Shown: in pieces, positions 10,075 to 18,395 of the stretch
Numbering within the stretch: the first letter of the stretch is position 1
Layout: each line of letters starts with the position of its first letter
DNA from: an uncultured Clostridia bacterium
Lineage (GTDB): Bacteria; Bacillota; Clostridia; Christensenellales; Borkfalkiaceae
NCBI GenBank assembly: GCA_944327625.1
Contig: CALVHL010000004.1
Location: 55,409 to 119,408 of the forward strand
Length of the DNA stretch: 64,000 nucleotides
Reading direction: 5' to 3'
Notes under the pieces: generated by a model
Database searches by the model: none
What the model was told of the DNA's origin: nothing
What the model saw: the letters and a program-made list of their open reading frames with translations, nothing else
Made by a program: the position numbers and the translations under genes

Positions 10075-11935
10075 TTGCGACCTCTTTCTTTGTCAGTTTG
10101 TCATACATTTTCTTAAATATTCCCTTCTTGCCCGTCGCCCTGTTGTGGAAGAACGTCTCTATTACGGCGATGAGTATGTTTAAAATCAATACTAATATTA
10201 TCAGAACGCTGCCCGTCGCGTAGGCGAGGGGGACTTTCGAGGAAAGCCCCTCGGTCATAAAGTTGTACATCATAACGGCAAAGGTGCTGCCCTGCGACAT
10301 TATGCTCTTTGGCATTTTGACCGCCGAACCTGCGGTGAATATAAGCGCGGCGCTCTCGCCGACTATTCTGCCTATCGAAAGGATAATGGCGGTGATTATG
10401 CCGGGCAGAGCCTGAGGCAGAACGACGAGGAAAATCGTTCTGAGTTTGCCTGCGCCGAGCGCAAGCGACGCCTCTCTCATCGAGTCGGGGACTTCCGAAA
10501 GGCTTTGTTCGGTCGAGCGGATGACGGTGGGCAGTATCATCAGTACCATCGTCAGCGCGCCGCCTAAAATGCTGTAACCCATATCAAGCACCGTGCCGAA
10601 AAAAATCGCTCCGAAAAGTCCGAAAAGTATTGAGGGAACGCCCGCGAGCGTATCTATGAAAAGCCTTACGACTTTGACGAATTTAGAGCCGCGTTTGGAG
10701 TATTCGTTGAGGAATATTGCCGCACCGATGCCCAGCGGCAAGGCTATGACCAGCGAGATTAAAATGATATATCCCGTCGTTGCGAAGGCGGGCGCAAGCG
10801 TGACGTTTGCGTTGGTGCTCTTGCCGAAAAGGAAGTGCCATGAGATATTCGGAAGCCCCTTTATGAGTATGAATGCTACGACGGTGACAAGCACGGTTGC
10901 GACTATCGCAGCTATGATATAGCTCAATATCCACAGTACGTCCTGAACGGTACCCGTGCGCTTATAGTCGTGGTATTTTTCGGTTTCTCCCTCTTTTATT
11001 TTTCGCGTGAAGAAGCTGTTGCCCGCGACGGCATTGTTCTTCTTTACCATCCACAGGCACAGGTTAATTATGAGAATGAACAATAGCAGTACGAAGCCCG
11101 TTGCAATCAGCGCCTGTTTGTGAAGCCCTTCGGCATAGCCGAACTCCTGAACGATGTTGCTTGTCAGCGAGCGTATGGGCAGGAAGAAGGATATGGGGTA
11201 TGAAACCGAGCCGCCCAGAAGAAACTGCACCGCCATGGTTTCGCCGACGGCTCTGCCTATGCCGAGTATTATGCCCGCTATTATGCCGTTCCTCGCCGCG
11301 GGCAGCATTACCTTGAATACCGTCTGATTTTTGGTGTTGCCGAGTGCGAGCGAGCCCTCATAGTACTGCATGGGCACGCTTTCAAGGCTGTTTTTGGCAA
11401 TCGAGGCAATCGTCGGCAGTATCATTATGCTGAGGACTAACGCGCTCAGAAGCAGCCCGTAGGCAGAGCGCACGCCCGTGAGATCTTCGAGCAGCGGCTT
11501 CAAAAGTTTGAGACCGAACAGACCGAAGACTATCGAGGGTATGCCCGCAAGCAGGTTAATTACCTGCGAGTAGATTTTTTTGAGCCAGACGGGGCAATAA
11601 TATACCATGAATACGGCGGTGAATATCGCCAGAATACTGCCTATCGCGACTGACAAGGCGGTAAGCACTATGCTCGTCACTATCATCGGCAATACGCCGA
11701 ACAGCTCCTTGGCGGGTTGCCACTCGCTCGAAAATATGAATTTGAAGAAACCTATCTCGCGGAATACGGGTATGCTCTCGTAGAGGATGAATACGACTAT
11801 TGCAAATACTGCGAGAATAGAAAATGCCGCAAAGGCAATAAATACGGCCTTTGCGATATTTTCGGAATTGAAAGTATTTGCAAAATTGCCCCTCGTAAAG
11901 AGCTTTTTCTTAACTTTTACGTCGGTATTTGCCAT
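10061..11935 (-). CDS. Fused phosphate permease PstC-PstA
   Basis: 624 residues, about twice one permease. Residues 1 to about 310 match PstC ([12 protein letters not shown], then [19 protein letters not shown] and [20 protein letters not shown]). Residues about 330-624 match PstA (WHFLFGKS, then [12 protein letters not shown] and [20 protein letters not shown]). Each half has about six membrane segments and its own EAA-type loop for docking PstB. The halves are usually two adjacent genes; here a short charged linker (about 305-330) joins them in one frame with no stop. A single chain would form the whole channel of the importer. It sits between pstS and pstB. Confidence 0.93.
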   Translation of the reverse strand: MANTDVKVKKKLFTRGNFANTFNSENIAKAVFIAFAAFSILAVFAIVVFILYESIPVFREIGFFKFIFSSEWQPAKELFGVLPMIVTSIVLTALSVAIGSILAIFTAVFMVYYCPVWLKKIYSQVINLLAGIPSIVFGLFGLKLLKPLLEDLTGVRSAYGLLLSALVLSIMILPTIASIAKNSLESVPMQYYEGSLALGNTKNQTVFKVMLPAARNGIIAGIILGIGRAVGETMAVQFLLGGSVSYPISFFLPIRSLTSNIVQEFGYAEGLHKQALIATGFVLLLFILIINLCLWMVKKNNAVAGNSFFTRKIKEGETEKYHDYKRTGTVQDVLWILSYIIAAIVATVLVTVVAFILIKGLPNISWHFLFGKSTNANVTLAPAFATTGYIILISLVIALPLGIGAAIFLNEYSKRGSKFVKVVRLFIDTLAGVPSILFGLFGAIFFGTVLDMGYSILGGALTMVLMILPTVIRSTEQSLSEVPDSMREASLALGAGKLRTIFLVVLPQALPGIITAIILSIGRIVGESAALIFTAGSAVKMPKSIMSQGSTFAVMMYNFMTEGLSSKVPLAYATGSVLIILVLILNILIAVIETFFHNRATGKKGIFKKMYDKLTKKEVANAEN

Positions 11936-11955
11936 TACTTTTTACCCTGCTTTTG

Positions 11956-12810
11956 TCAGTTTCTCTCGACGGTAATCTGACCGTTGGCGGCAATTATCGC
12001 CGCGCCTTCTTCCGAGAAGATGAAGTCGAGGAAGGCTTTGGCAAGCTCGCTCAGTCCGTTCTTGGTGTTGTACACGAGGTTGAACGGGCGGGAGAGGGTG
12101 TAGCTGCCGTTCTTTACGTTCTCGGTCGTGGGCGCAACCGCAGTCGCGTCTGCCGTCGCCTTATAGTTGAGCCCTTTTATCTTGCTGTTGCCCGCAAGCG
12201 CTTCGAGGGAGACGTAGCCCATTACGTTGTTGTTGCTCTCTATTTCGTTGACTACCAGCCCCTGATTGGAGAATTCGGGCATATTGTCGTAAATCGAAGC
12301 GTCGCTGCCCTTGATGCCTATAAGCTCCTCGAACGCCTCTCTCGTGCCGGAGGAAGCGTCTCTCGAAACCGCGTCGGCAACCGTGCCCTGAACGGCGGTG
12401 TGGTCGACGTACAGCGAATAAACTTCGTCCTTGGTGACTTCCGTAACCGTGCAGGCGCTGTTTACTATCAGCGCGATGCCGTCGATCGCTATCTGAACGG
12501 TGGTGAGGTCGGCTTCGTCAACTTCCTTTGACGCCATGCCGAAGTCTACTTTGCCCTGTTTTGCGTCGGAAATGCCCGCGCTCGAACCGCCCGCGCCGAC
12601 GTTTATGGACACGTCGGGGTTTTCGTTCTCGAATGCGTCGGCAAGCAGAAGCATGAGGGGGTTGACCGAGGTCGAACCCGAAATGTCGAGTTCGCCGCTG
12701 AGGCCTTCGCCGCCCGTTTCGTCTCCGCCGCAACCCGTCAGTGCTGCCATTCCGCAGCCCATTGCCGCGGCAAGCGCGCCGCTCATGATGATCTTTACAA
12801 ATTTGTTCAT
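11956..12810 (-). CDS. pstS: Phosphate-binding lipoprotein PstS
   Basis: 284 residues. The N-terminal signal ends in a lipobox (AALTGC) with the lipid-anchored Cys at about residue 27, then GGDETGGEG. The mature protein starts ELDISGSTSVNPLM and contains GAGGSSAGISDAKQGKVDFG and SRDASSGTREAFEEL, typical phosphate-contacting segments of PstS. It captures phosphate outside the membrane and hands it to PstCA. Strong ribosome binding site (AAAGGAGTA). First gene of the pst operon, downstream of Pho-box-like repeats. Confidence 0.95.
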   Translation of the reverse strand: MNKFVKIIMSGALAAAMGCGMAALTGCGGDETGGEGLSGELDISGSTSVNPLMLLLADAFENENPDVSINVGAGGSSAGISDAKQGKVDFGMASKEVDEADLTTVQIAIDGIALIVNSACTVTEVTKDEVYSLYVDHTAVQGTVADAVSRDASSGTREAFEELIGIKGSDASIYDNMPEFSNQGLVVNEIESNNNVMGYVSLEALAGNSKIKGLNYKATADATAVAPTTENVKNGSYTLSRPFNLVYNTKNGLSELAKAFLDFIFSEEGAAIIAANGQITVERN

Positions 12811-12875
12811 AGAAAATACTCCTTTTTTTCTCTAACTGTTTTTTCTTGTTTTCGTGCCTCAATAATAGCTCTCAG

Positions 12876-12915
12876 TTGTAAAAAAGCTCACCGCAAATTT
12901 GTAATAAAATTGTAA
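12876..12915 (-). promoter_or_regulatory. Pho-box-like direct repeats upstream of pstS
   Basis: Read on the minus strand, TTACAA (12915-12910), spacer TTTTA, TTACAA (12904-12899): two hexamers at 11-bp periodicity, the spacing of PhoB/PhoP sites. A third TTACAA at 12881-12876 lies 23 bp further on, about two turns away. A -10-like TATTAT follows at 12867-12862. The pstS ATG is at 12810. Confidence 0.6.
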
Positions 12916-12930
12916 AAATAAGAAAATTGT

Positions 12931-12959
12931 TTGATTTATCTCTGACCTTATACTATAAT
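12931..12959 (+). promoter_or_regulatory. Sigma-A promoter for the 12974-14396 gene pair
   Basis: TTGATT (12931-12936), 17-bp spacer, TATAAT (12954-12959). The ATG at 12974 is only 14 bp beyond the -10 box, so the transcript would be nearly leaderless, or the true start is further in. Confidence 0.6.
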
Positions 12960-12973
12960 GGTGAAAATCGGAA

Positions 12974-13702
12974 GTGAATATGAAAGTTAAATTTTCGCCT
13001 TACATGGCAGTTTTGGCAATATTTATAATCTGTGAAGCGGCAATTTACGTTGCATTCAACGCAATAGCCGCGGCGGGCGGGAGCGATCCCGTATATCTCA
13101 AATATTCGTCCATACTCGTATGCCTCGCGGTCGCGGGCAGTATGTGTTATTTCTGCGGCAGGGACGGCATAGTCCTCACCGTCGCGCTGGCGTTCACGGC
13201 GTTTTCGGACTATTTCATACTCGTTCGCGACGACAACTACGAACTCGGCGTATGCACGTTCATCATTACTCAGTTTGCCTATCTTTACAGATTGTATGCG
13301 GACAGACCGGGCAAGATATGCGTAACGCTCGCCGTGCGCGTGTTGCTCGCGGCGGTGGTCATGGCAATACTCAAAATGTACGCCACGCTCGACTTTCTCG
13401 TCGCCGTCGTGACGATATATATAGTAATGCTGTTCGTCAACCTCGTCGAGGCGGCGTATCTCGGCAGATACGGCTATAAAAACACGCTGTTTGCGATAGG
13501 TCTCGTGTTGTTCTTCTGCTGCGACGTCTGCGTCGGATTGCACAACTTCGACAGCGTGCTCGGCGTAGAACTGCCGCAAGGGCTGATTACTTTCGTCAGC
13601 TATGCAATGTGGGCGTTCTATCTGCCCTCGCAGGTGTGCATAGTCTGTTCGGCGCGTCGCGGCGGACTGATACTCGGGAGGGGCAAGAATGAGGGAAAAT
13701 AA
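12974..13702 (+). CDS. YhhN/TMEM86-like integral membrane protein (possible lysoplasmalogenase)
   Basis: 242 residues with about eight hydrophobic segments. Two segments recall the YhhN/TMEM86 family: FSDYFILV followed by ELGVCTFIITQFAYLYRL, and LVLFFCCDVCVGLHNF, where acidic residues sit inside the membrane near the proposed active site. Characterised members cleave the vinyl-ether bond of lysoplasmalogens; plasmalogens are common in anaerobic Clostridia. The match is by motif only, so the enzyme activity is an inference. The gene overlaps the next one by 14 bp, indicating an operon. Confidence 0.5.
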   Translation: MNMKVKFSPYMAVLAIFIICEAAIYVAFNAIAAAGGSDPVYLKYSSILVCLAVAGSMCYFCGRDGIVLTVALAFTAFSDYFILVRDDNYELGVCTFIITQFAYLYRLYADRPGKICVTLAVRVLLAAVVMAILKMYATLDFLVAVVTIYIVMLFVNLVEAAYLGRYGYKNTLFAIGLVLFFCCDVCVGLHNFDSVLGVELPQGLITFVSYAMWAFYLPSQVCIVCSARRGGLILGRGKNEGK

Positions 13703-14396
13703 AATTTTTCGCGGCGCGCTCACCGCGCTGTTCATCGCCGCGCTCGTCGTCGTTGCCATAACCTTCGCGATAGGGCTTCCCATCTATTGCAGGTTTTTCT
13801 ACTATATCCAGATAAAGACGCTGGGAATGGAGGAGGCGACGGGCTGGTCGTACGACACCATAAAGGCGGCTTACGACGACGTCCTCAATTACCTCACCCT
13901 GCCCGGGCACGACTTCGGCACGGGCGCCCTCAAATGGTCGGAAAGCGGAATGTCGCACTTCGTCGACTGCAAAGTGCTCTTTAACCTCAACCTCGGCTGC
14001 TTTATCGGCGGCGCGGTCGTTGCCGTGGTTATAGGCTGTCTTGACGCGTTCAAGGTCGTCAGGCTCTGTCGCCCGTTTGGTTTCAGACCTGCCTTTCTTT
14101 CGGGAATAATCGCCCTCGCCCTGCCCGTCATGCTCGTGCTGCTCGTCGCCGCCGTCGGGTTCGACAGGGCTTTCGTCGCATTCCATTCGCTGTTCTTCCC
14201 CGGCAAGGACAACTGGATATTCGACGCAAGCACGGACGAGATAATTCTCGTAATGCCCGAACAGTTCTTCATGAACTGCGCGATAATCATCGCCGTCGGA
14301 CTGGTTGCCGCGTCGGCGGGTATGATAATTTATGCCGTCGCAAGGCGGCGCGCTGAGCGCAGGAAAGCCGCAAAAGCAGTCGGCTCGCAGGCATAA
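13689..14396 (+). CDS. TIGR01906/DUF1461-like integral membrane protein
   Basis: 235 residues with four or five membrane segments. After the first segment comes an extracytoplasmic stretch with DDVLNYLTLPG and SHFVDCKVLFNL, then RAFVAFHSLFFPGKDNW and DEIILVMPEQFF before the last segment. This layout is typical of the DUF1461 family, for which I know no established function. The C-terminus is a basic cytoplasmic tail (ARRRAERRKAAKA). It overlaps the YhhN-like gene and is followed by a 16-bp terminator. Confidence 0.65.
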   Translation: MRENKIFRGALTALFIAALVVVAITFAIGLPIYCRFFYYIQIKTLGMEEATGWSYDTIKAAYDDVLNYLTLPGHDFGTGALKWSESGMSHFVDCKVLFNLNLGCFIGGAVVAVVIGCLDAFKVVRLCRPFGFRPAFLSGIIALALPVMLVLLVAAVGFDRAFVAFHSLFFPGKDNWIFDASTDEIILVMPEQFFMNCAIIIAVGLVAASAGMIIYAVARRRAERRKAAKAVGSQA

Positions 14397-14449
14397 TCGG
14401 CGTAAAAGCTTATCGCCTTCAAAGGGTTAAAATTCAATGGGATACATAG

Positions 14450-14490
14450 AGACGCGCCCCCTTCCCAAGTCAGAGGAAGGGGGCGCGTCT
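14450..14490. terminator. Bidirectional terminator between convergent genes
   Basis: A perfect 16-bp stem (AGACGCGCCCCCTTCC at 14450-14465 with its complement at 14475-14490) and a 9-nt loop, between the plus-strand gene ending at 14396 and the minus-strand kinase ending at 14535. There is no long T-run on either side. Confidence 0.7.
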
Positions 14491-14506
14491 GCGCGTTAAA
14501 ATTCAG

Positions 14507-14535
14507 GTTAATCGCGGCATATTGCCGCACCAATT
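14507..14535 (+). repeat. 30-bp dispersed palindromic repeat, copy 4
   Basis: Reads GTTAATCGCGGCATATTGCC then GCACCAATT, and runs up to the stop codon of the histidine kinase. The GCGGCATATTGCCGC core is a near-perfect palindrome. Confidence 0.8.
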
Positions 14536-15884
14536 CAGTTGAGCGAAAAATCTACGGTGAATTTGCTGCCCTCGCCCAGCCTGCTCTCGACCGAGATGTG
14601 CCAGCCCTGCCGCTGACAGATCTTCTTGCATACTGCAAGCCCCAGCCCGAAGCCGCCGTTCTTGCCGCTGTGCGATTTATCGACGGTGAAGAAGCGGGAG
14701 AATACCTTGTCCATATTTTCGGGCGCAATGCCTATGCCCGTATCCTCTACCGAAAAGTGCTTGAAGTTGAGTTCGACGATCACCTTGCCGCCGTCCTTGT
14801 TGTAGCGTATGGCGTTGCGTATAAGGTTGCCCGCAAGCTCGCTCATCATCTCGTGTCGGCTGATTACCGTAATGTTGTTCTCTGTGCGGTCGACAAGCTC
14901 TATGCCGCGCTTGTCCGCCTCAGGTCTGACTACGGCAAGCGTCTCCCTGACTATCTTCGTAAAGTCAAGCTCGTAGGGCGGCAGGTCGTCGCTGTCTATC
15001 TCGTTATAATTTATTATGCAGGCGATGAGGTTGGTCAGCCTTTCGGTCTGCGCGGAGATGGTCGAATACGCCGTCTGCCTCAGCTCCTCCGAAAGCTGCC
15101 CCGAACACAGCAGTTCGGCATAGCCCTTTATGGAGGTGAGGGGGGTATTCATCTCGTGCGTGACGTTGGCGATGAATTCGTTTTTGCTGTCCTGCGCCTT
15201 CTGCACCATCAGCCGCTCGTTTTCCAGCTCTCTCATCTGCGAATTTATGCTGCGGTTGCGCTCGTTCAATACGTCGCAGATAGTCTTCAATTCGGGATAG
15301 CCCGTGCTCACTTCGCCGCCGAGCGTCGCCTTGGTCGTCAGTTCCTCGACGGGGCGAAGCATGAAATAGGTGGCGAAATAGGTGAACAGCAGGCAGGCGA
15401 CTATGTCTAAGAGTATATAGGTAATTACCGACGACAGGCTGCGCAGCAGGAACGCCCATTCTGACTGTGTCGAAATGGCAATTCTCACGAGGTCGCCGCT
15501 CTCGGTCTGCCTGCAATAATATACCATATTCTCGCCGAGCGTCTGGCTCTTTCTTATTGCAAAGCCCTCGCCGCTTTCCATTGCCTCGGCAATTTCCTCC
15601 CTGTCGCTGTGGTTGGGCAGGTTTTCCTCGCCGCTGCTGTCGCCCGCAACCTCGCCCTCGGCGGTTATGAACGTCACGCGCGCGCCGCCCAGCTTTTCGG
15701 AAAGCGCCTTTGCCCCGTCGTCGTCGAAGGAATATTCCTCGTCGTACATATTATAGTAGACGGGCAGAACGCTCTTTGGCTGGTCTATGACCGCGTTATA
15801 GTAAGAACTCGTGAACGCCAGCGTGAAAAATATTATGCCGAGCAGGGTGGTTATAAGGGATATAATAAGTATGCGTTTTCTCAT
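14535..15884 (-). CDS. Sensor histidine kinase, PhoR-like
   Basis: 449 residues. Membrane segment at about 5-28, an extracytoplasmic domain of about 130 residues, second segment (ITYILLDIVACLLFTYFATY), then a linker and HisKA with the phosphoacceptor His in FIANVTHEMNTPLTSIKGY. The ATPase domain shows the N box (LAGNLIRNAIRYNKDGG) and G boxes (VEDTGIGIAPENMDKVF and GFGLGLAVC). It lies 31 bp after the response regulator on the same strand, next to the pst locus, so phosphate sensing is likely but inferred. The leader is a repeat copy that supplies the GGGGG ribosome binding site six bases from the ATG. Confidence 0.92.
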   Translation of the reverse strand: MRKRILIISLITTLLGIIFFTLAFTSSYYNAVIDQPKSVLPVYYNMYDEEYSFDDDGAKALSEKLGGARVTFITAEGEVAGDSSGEENLPNHSDREEIAEAMESGEGFAIRKSQTLGENMVYYCRQTESGDLVRIAISTQSEWAFLLRSLSSVITYILLDIVACLLFTYFATYFMLRPVEELTTKATLGGEVSTGYPELKTICDVLNERNRSINSQMRELENERLMVQKAQDSKNEFIANVTHEMNTPLTSIKGYAELLCSGQLSEELRQTAYSTISAQTERLTNLIACIINYNEIDSDDLPPYELDFTKIVRETLAVVRPEADKRGIELVDRTENNITVISRHEMMSELAGNLIRNAIRYNKDGGKVIVELNFKHFSVEDTGIGIAPENMDKVFSRFFTVDKSHSGKNGGFGLGLAVCKKICQRQGWHISVESRLGEGSKFTVDFSLN

Positions 15885-15910
15885 ATTGCCCCCGTAGTAT
15901 GCCGCAATTA
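15885..15910 (-). repeat. Dispersed palindromic repeat, copy 5, forming the kinase leader
   Basis: On the minus strand it reads TAATTGCGGCATACTACG then GGGGCAAT, ending directly at the kinase ATG (15884). The repeat fills nearly the whole gap between the regulator and the kinase, and its G-run is the only Shine-Dalgarno candidate. Confidence 0.8.
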
Positions 15911-15915
15911 TCAGG

Positions 15916-16566
15916 TCAAGGCGTGAATTTATAGCCCACGCCGAACACCGTTTCGAGGTTGGTTATTCCCAGCTTTCTCAGCCTTGCGACGTGGTTGTCG
16001 AGCGTCCTCGTCTCGCCCGATTCATAGCCCCATATTTCGGTCAGCAGCGTATCGCGCGTCAGCACCTTCCCGGGGTTTTTCATAAAGAATTTAAGCAGCT
16101 CGAATTCCTTTCGGTTGAGCGAAAGCCTGCTTCCCGAAAGCTGCACTTCCATGGTCTCCTCGTCGAGCGTCAGCTCCCCGCAGGAAATTTTTGTCTTTGC
16201 CGCCTTTCTGCGAATAACGCCGTTAATCCTCGCCGTCAGTTCGAGCACGGAAAAGGGCTTGGGCATATAGTCGTCCGCGCCGAGGTTCAGCCCGTTCACC
16301 CTGTCTTCTTCCTTGCCGAGCGCGGAAAGCATTATGCACCATACTTCGGGGTGCGCGCTTTTAACGCTTTTCATTACGTCCAGCCCGCTTCCGTCGGGCA
16401 GCATTATGTCCAGCAGGGCGACGTCGGGGCGCTCGTCCTGCACCGCGTCGAGAAATTCCCTGCACGTCGGGAAATTTCTGACCGTCAGTCCGTTGAGTTC
16501 AAGCGAAACCTTTATCAGCCCGCTTATCGATTGATCGTCTTCGAGGACGAATATTTTGCCTTTCAT
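15916..16566 (-). CDS. OmpR-family response regulator, PhoP/PhoB-like
   Basis: 216 residues from ATG 16566 (MKGKIFVLEDDQS), chosen over an upstream in-frame start at 16611 because GGAGGCAAAG precedes it. The receiver domain has the acidic pocket (LEDD), phosphoacceptor Asp in VALLDIMLPDGSG and the conserved Lys in DDYMPKPFS. The C-terminal winged helix carries LSLNRKEFELLKFFMKNPG and VLTRDTLLTEIWG, then LDNHVARLRKLG. It is likely the transcription partner of the kinase immediately downstream. Pho-box-like repeats in its own promoter region suggest autoregulation together with pstS. Confidence 0.92.
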   Translation of the reverse strand: MKGKIFVLEDDQSISGLIKVSLELNGLTVRNFPTCREFLDAVQDERPDVALLDIMLPDGSGLDVMKSVKSAHPEVWCIMLSALGKEEDRVNGLNLGADDYMPKPFSVLELTARINGVIRRKAAKTKISCGELTLDEETMEVQLSGSRLSLNRKEFELLKFFMKNPGKVLTRDTLLTEIWGYESGETRTLDNHVARLRKLGITNLETVFGVGYKFTP

Positions 16567-16639
16567 CTTTGCCTCCGAAGAAATTGTAACACAAACGCCG
16601 CGCAATATCAATCCGAGGAGTATAAAAGCCGTGTCATAA

Positions 16640-16656
16640 ATGTAATAAAAAAGTAA
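16640..16656 (-). promoter_or_regulatory. Pho-box-like repeat upstream of the response regulator
   Basis: On the minus strand TTACTT (16656-16651), spacer TTTTA, TTACAT (16645-16640): the same 11-bp periodicity and the same TTTTA spacer as the site before pstS. It lies about 75 bp upstream of the regulator ATG. Further TTTTAC-like hexamers occur at 16684-16696. Confidence 0.5.
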
Positions 16657-16735
16657 AATGTCGGGTGCGGCGGGTGAAAGGCAGGTAAAATGTAAAAAAT
16701 AGGCGGCGTTGCGCCAAAAAAATCTCCCGAGGCAG

Positions 16736-16764
16736 TTGATAAAAGCTCGCCGTTATGTTATAAT
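16736..16764 (+). promoter_or_regulatory. Sigma-A promoter of the group B hydrogenase gene
   Basis: TTGATA (16736-16741), 17-bp spacer, TATAAT (16759-16764) with an extended TG at 16756-16757. The ATG follows at 16811 with GGAGAAATTTTAAG as ribosome binding site. Confidence 0.82.
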
Positions 16765-16810
16765 TTCAGCGTACCGTAAAATCAAATAATAATTATGGAG
16801 AAATTTTAAG

Positions 16811-18328
16811 ATGAAAGAACAGAGCGTTGTTACCGATCTCAGAAAACAGGTCTTCTGCGAGATTGCAAAGATAGCCTACGAATCAGACAATATTGCGGGC
16901 GACATCGAGGCAATTCCCTACAAGATCACCCCCGACGAAGTTCCCCATTACAGGGAGAGCGTATACAGGGAGAGGCAGATAGCCGCCGAGAGGGTGCGCC
17001 TTGCGATGGGACTTTCGCTCCGTCCTGCAAATAAGCCCGTACATATCACCGAGGGACTTACCGAGAGCAATATTTCGGACAAGTACTATGAACCGCCCCT
17101 CATGCAGGTCATTCCCTCGGCTTGCGACAAGTGCCCCGACAACGAGTACGAAGTAACCAATATGTGCCGCAACTGCGTCGCCCATTCGTGCATAAAGAGC
17201 TGTCCGCGCGGCGCAATCTCCATTGTCAACGGCAAGTCTTTCATCGACCAGTCGAAGTGCATAAAGTGCGGCAGGTGCAAGGCGGCTTGCCCGTACGACG
17301 CAATCAGCCATAAAGTACGCCCCTGCGCCAACGCCTGCGGAATTAAGGCGATCTCCTCCGACGAATACGGCAGGGCAAGCATAGACAATTCAATCTGCGT
17401 TGCCTGCGGTCAGTGTATGTCCGCCTGTCCTTTCGGCGCGATTGCCGACAAATCGCAGATATTCCAGCTCATTCAGGCGATAAAGAAGGGCGACAAGATT
17501 ATTGCCGCCGTCGCGCCCGCAATCGTCGGGCAGTACGGCCCCAAGGCGACGCTCGGCAAGATCAAGACGGCGCTTTTAAAGCTCGGCTTCTCGGATATGT
17601 ACGAGGTCGCCGAGGGCGCGGATCTCGGCTGTATTGCCGAAGCTCATCACTACGTCCATTCGGTTGCGACGGGCAAATTGCCCTTCCTCCTTACCAGCTG
17701 CTGCCCCGCGTGGGCGGTGCTCGCCAAGACGCAGTTCCCCGACTTCGTAGAGGAAGTCTCGCAGGAGCTTACGCCCATGGTCGCCACGGCGAGAAAGATC
17801 AAGGAAGTTCACCCCGAAGCGAGGGTGGTATTCATCGGCCCCTGCGCGGCAAAGAAACTTGAAGCGTCGAGGCGCACGATAAGGAGCTTCGTCGACTTCG
17901 TCCTGACCTTTGAGGAGCTCAACGGAATGTTCGCCGCAAAGGAGATAGTTCCCGCAACGCTCGACGAGAGCCCGCTCGACACGACGAGCGCGACGGGCGC
18001 GGGCAGAGGTTACGCCGTAGCCGGCGGGGTTGCCGCCGCAATCGAGCGCACCATAAAGGAATATTATCCCGAAACCGAGGTCAACGTCTACCACGCCGAA
18101 GGGCTTGCCGACTGTAAGAAGATACTCATGCAGGCGAAGGCGGGCAAGATAAAGAATTGCCTCATAGAGGGCATGGGCTGTCCGGGCGGCTGCGTCGCGG
18201 GCGTCGGCACGGTAATATCCCCCGAAAAGGCAAAATTCTTTGTCGGCTCCTATTCGGAGGGCAGCGAAAAGCAGGTTCCCGACGAGGCTTCGCTCGAAAC
18301 GGCGGAACGCCTCACCAAGATGAAATAA
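16811..18328 (+). CDS. [FeFe]-hydrogenase, group B-like
   Basis: 505 residues. About 90 N-terminal residues lack a [2Fe-2S] domain. Cys-rich ferredoxin motifs follow (CDKCPDNEYEVTNMCRNC, then CIKCGRCKAACP and CVACGQCMSACP). The H-cluster domain carries TSCCPAWAVL, GPCAAKKLEA and GMGCPGGCVAGVG. The GPCAAKKLEA and CPGGCVAG variants separate it from the group A enzyme at 4919-6646 and fit group B enzymes of anaerobic Clostridia, whose physiological role is not settled. It is transcribed alone from a strong promoter, divergent from the response regulator. Confidence 0.9.
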   Translation: MKEQSVVTDLRKQVFCEIAKIAYESDNIAGDIEAIPYKITPDEVPHYRESVYRERQIAAERVRLAMGLSLRPANKPVHITEGLTESNISDKYYEPPLMQVIPSACDKCPDNEYEVTNMCRNCVAHSCIKSCPRGAISIVNGKSFIDQSKCIKCGRCKAACPYDAISHKVRPCANACGIKAISSDEYGRASIDNSICVACGQCMSACPFGAIADKSQIFQLIQAIKKGDKIIAAVAPAIVGQYGPKATLGKIKTALLKLGFSDMYEVAEGADLGCIAEAHHYVHSVATGKLPFLLTSCCPAWAVLAKTQFPDFVEEVSQELTPMVATARKIKEVHPEARVVFIGPCAAKKLEASRRTIRSFVDFVLTFEELNGMFAAKEIVPATLDESPLDTTSATGAGRGYAVAGGVAAAIERTIKEYYPETEVNVYHAEGLADCKKILMQAKAGKIKNCLIEGMGCPGGCVAGVGTVISPEKAKFFVGSYSEGSEKQVPDEASLETAERLTKMK

Positions 18329-18345
18329 GAATAATCGGAATACGC

Positions 18346-18375
18346 AAGCCCCGTTCTGATAATGGACGGGGTTTG
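18346..18375 (+). terminator. Possible weak terminator or attenuator before prmA
   Basis: CCCCGT (18349-18354) pairs with ACGGGG (18366-18371) across an 11-nt loop, with flanking A and T pairs and a short T-run (GTTTGGATT). It sits in the 67-bp gap between the hydrogenase stop and prmA, so some read-through is likely. Confidence 0.4.
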
Positions 18376-18395
18376 GATTAAATAAGGGTTAAAAG

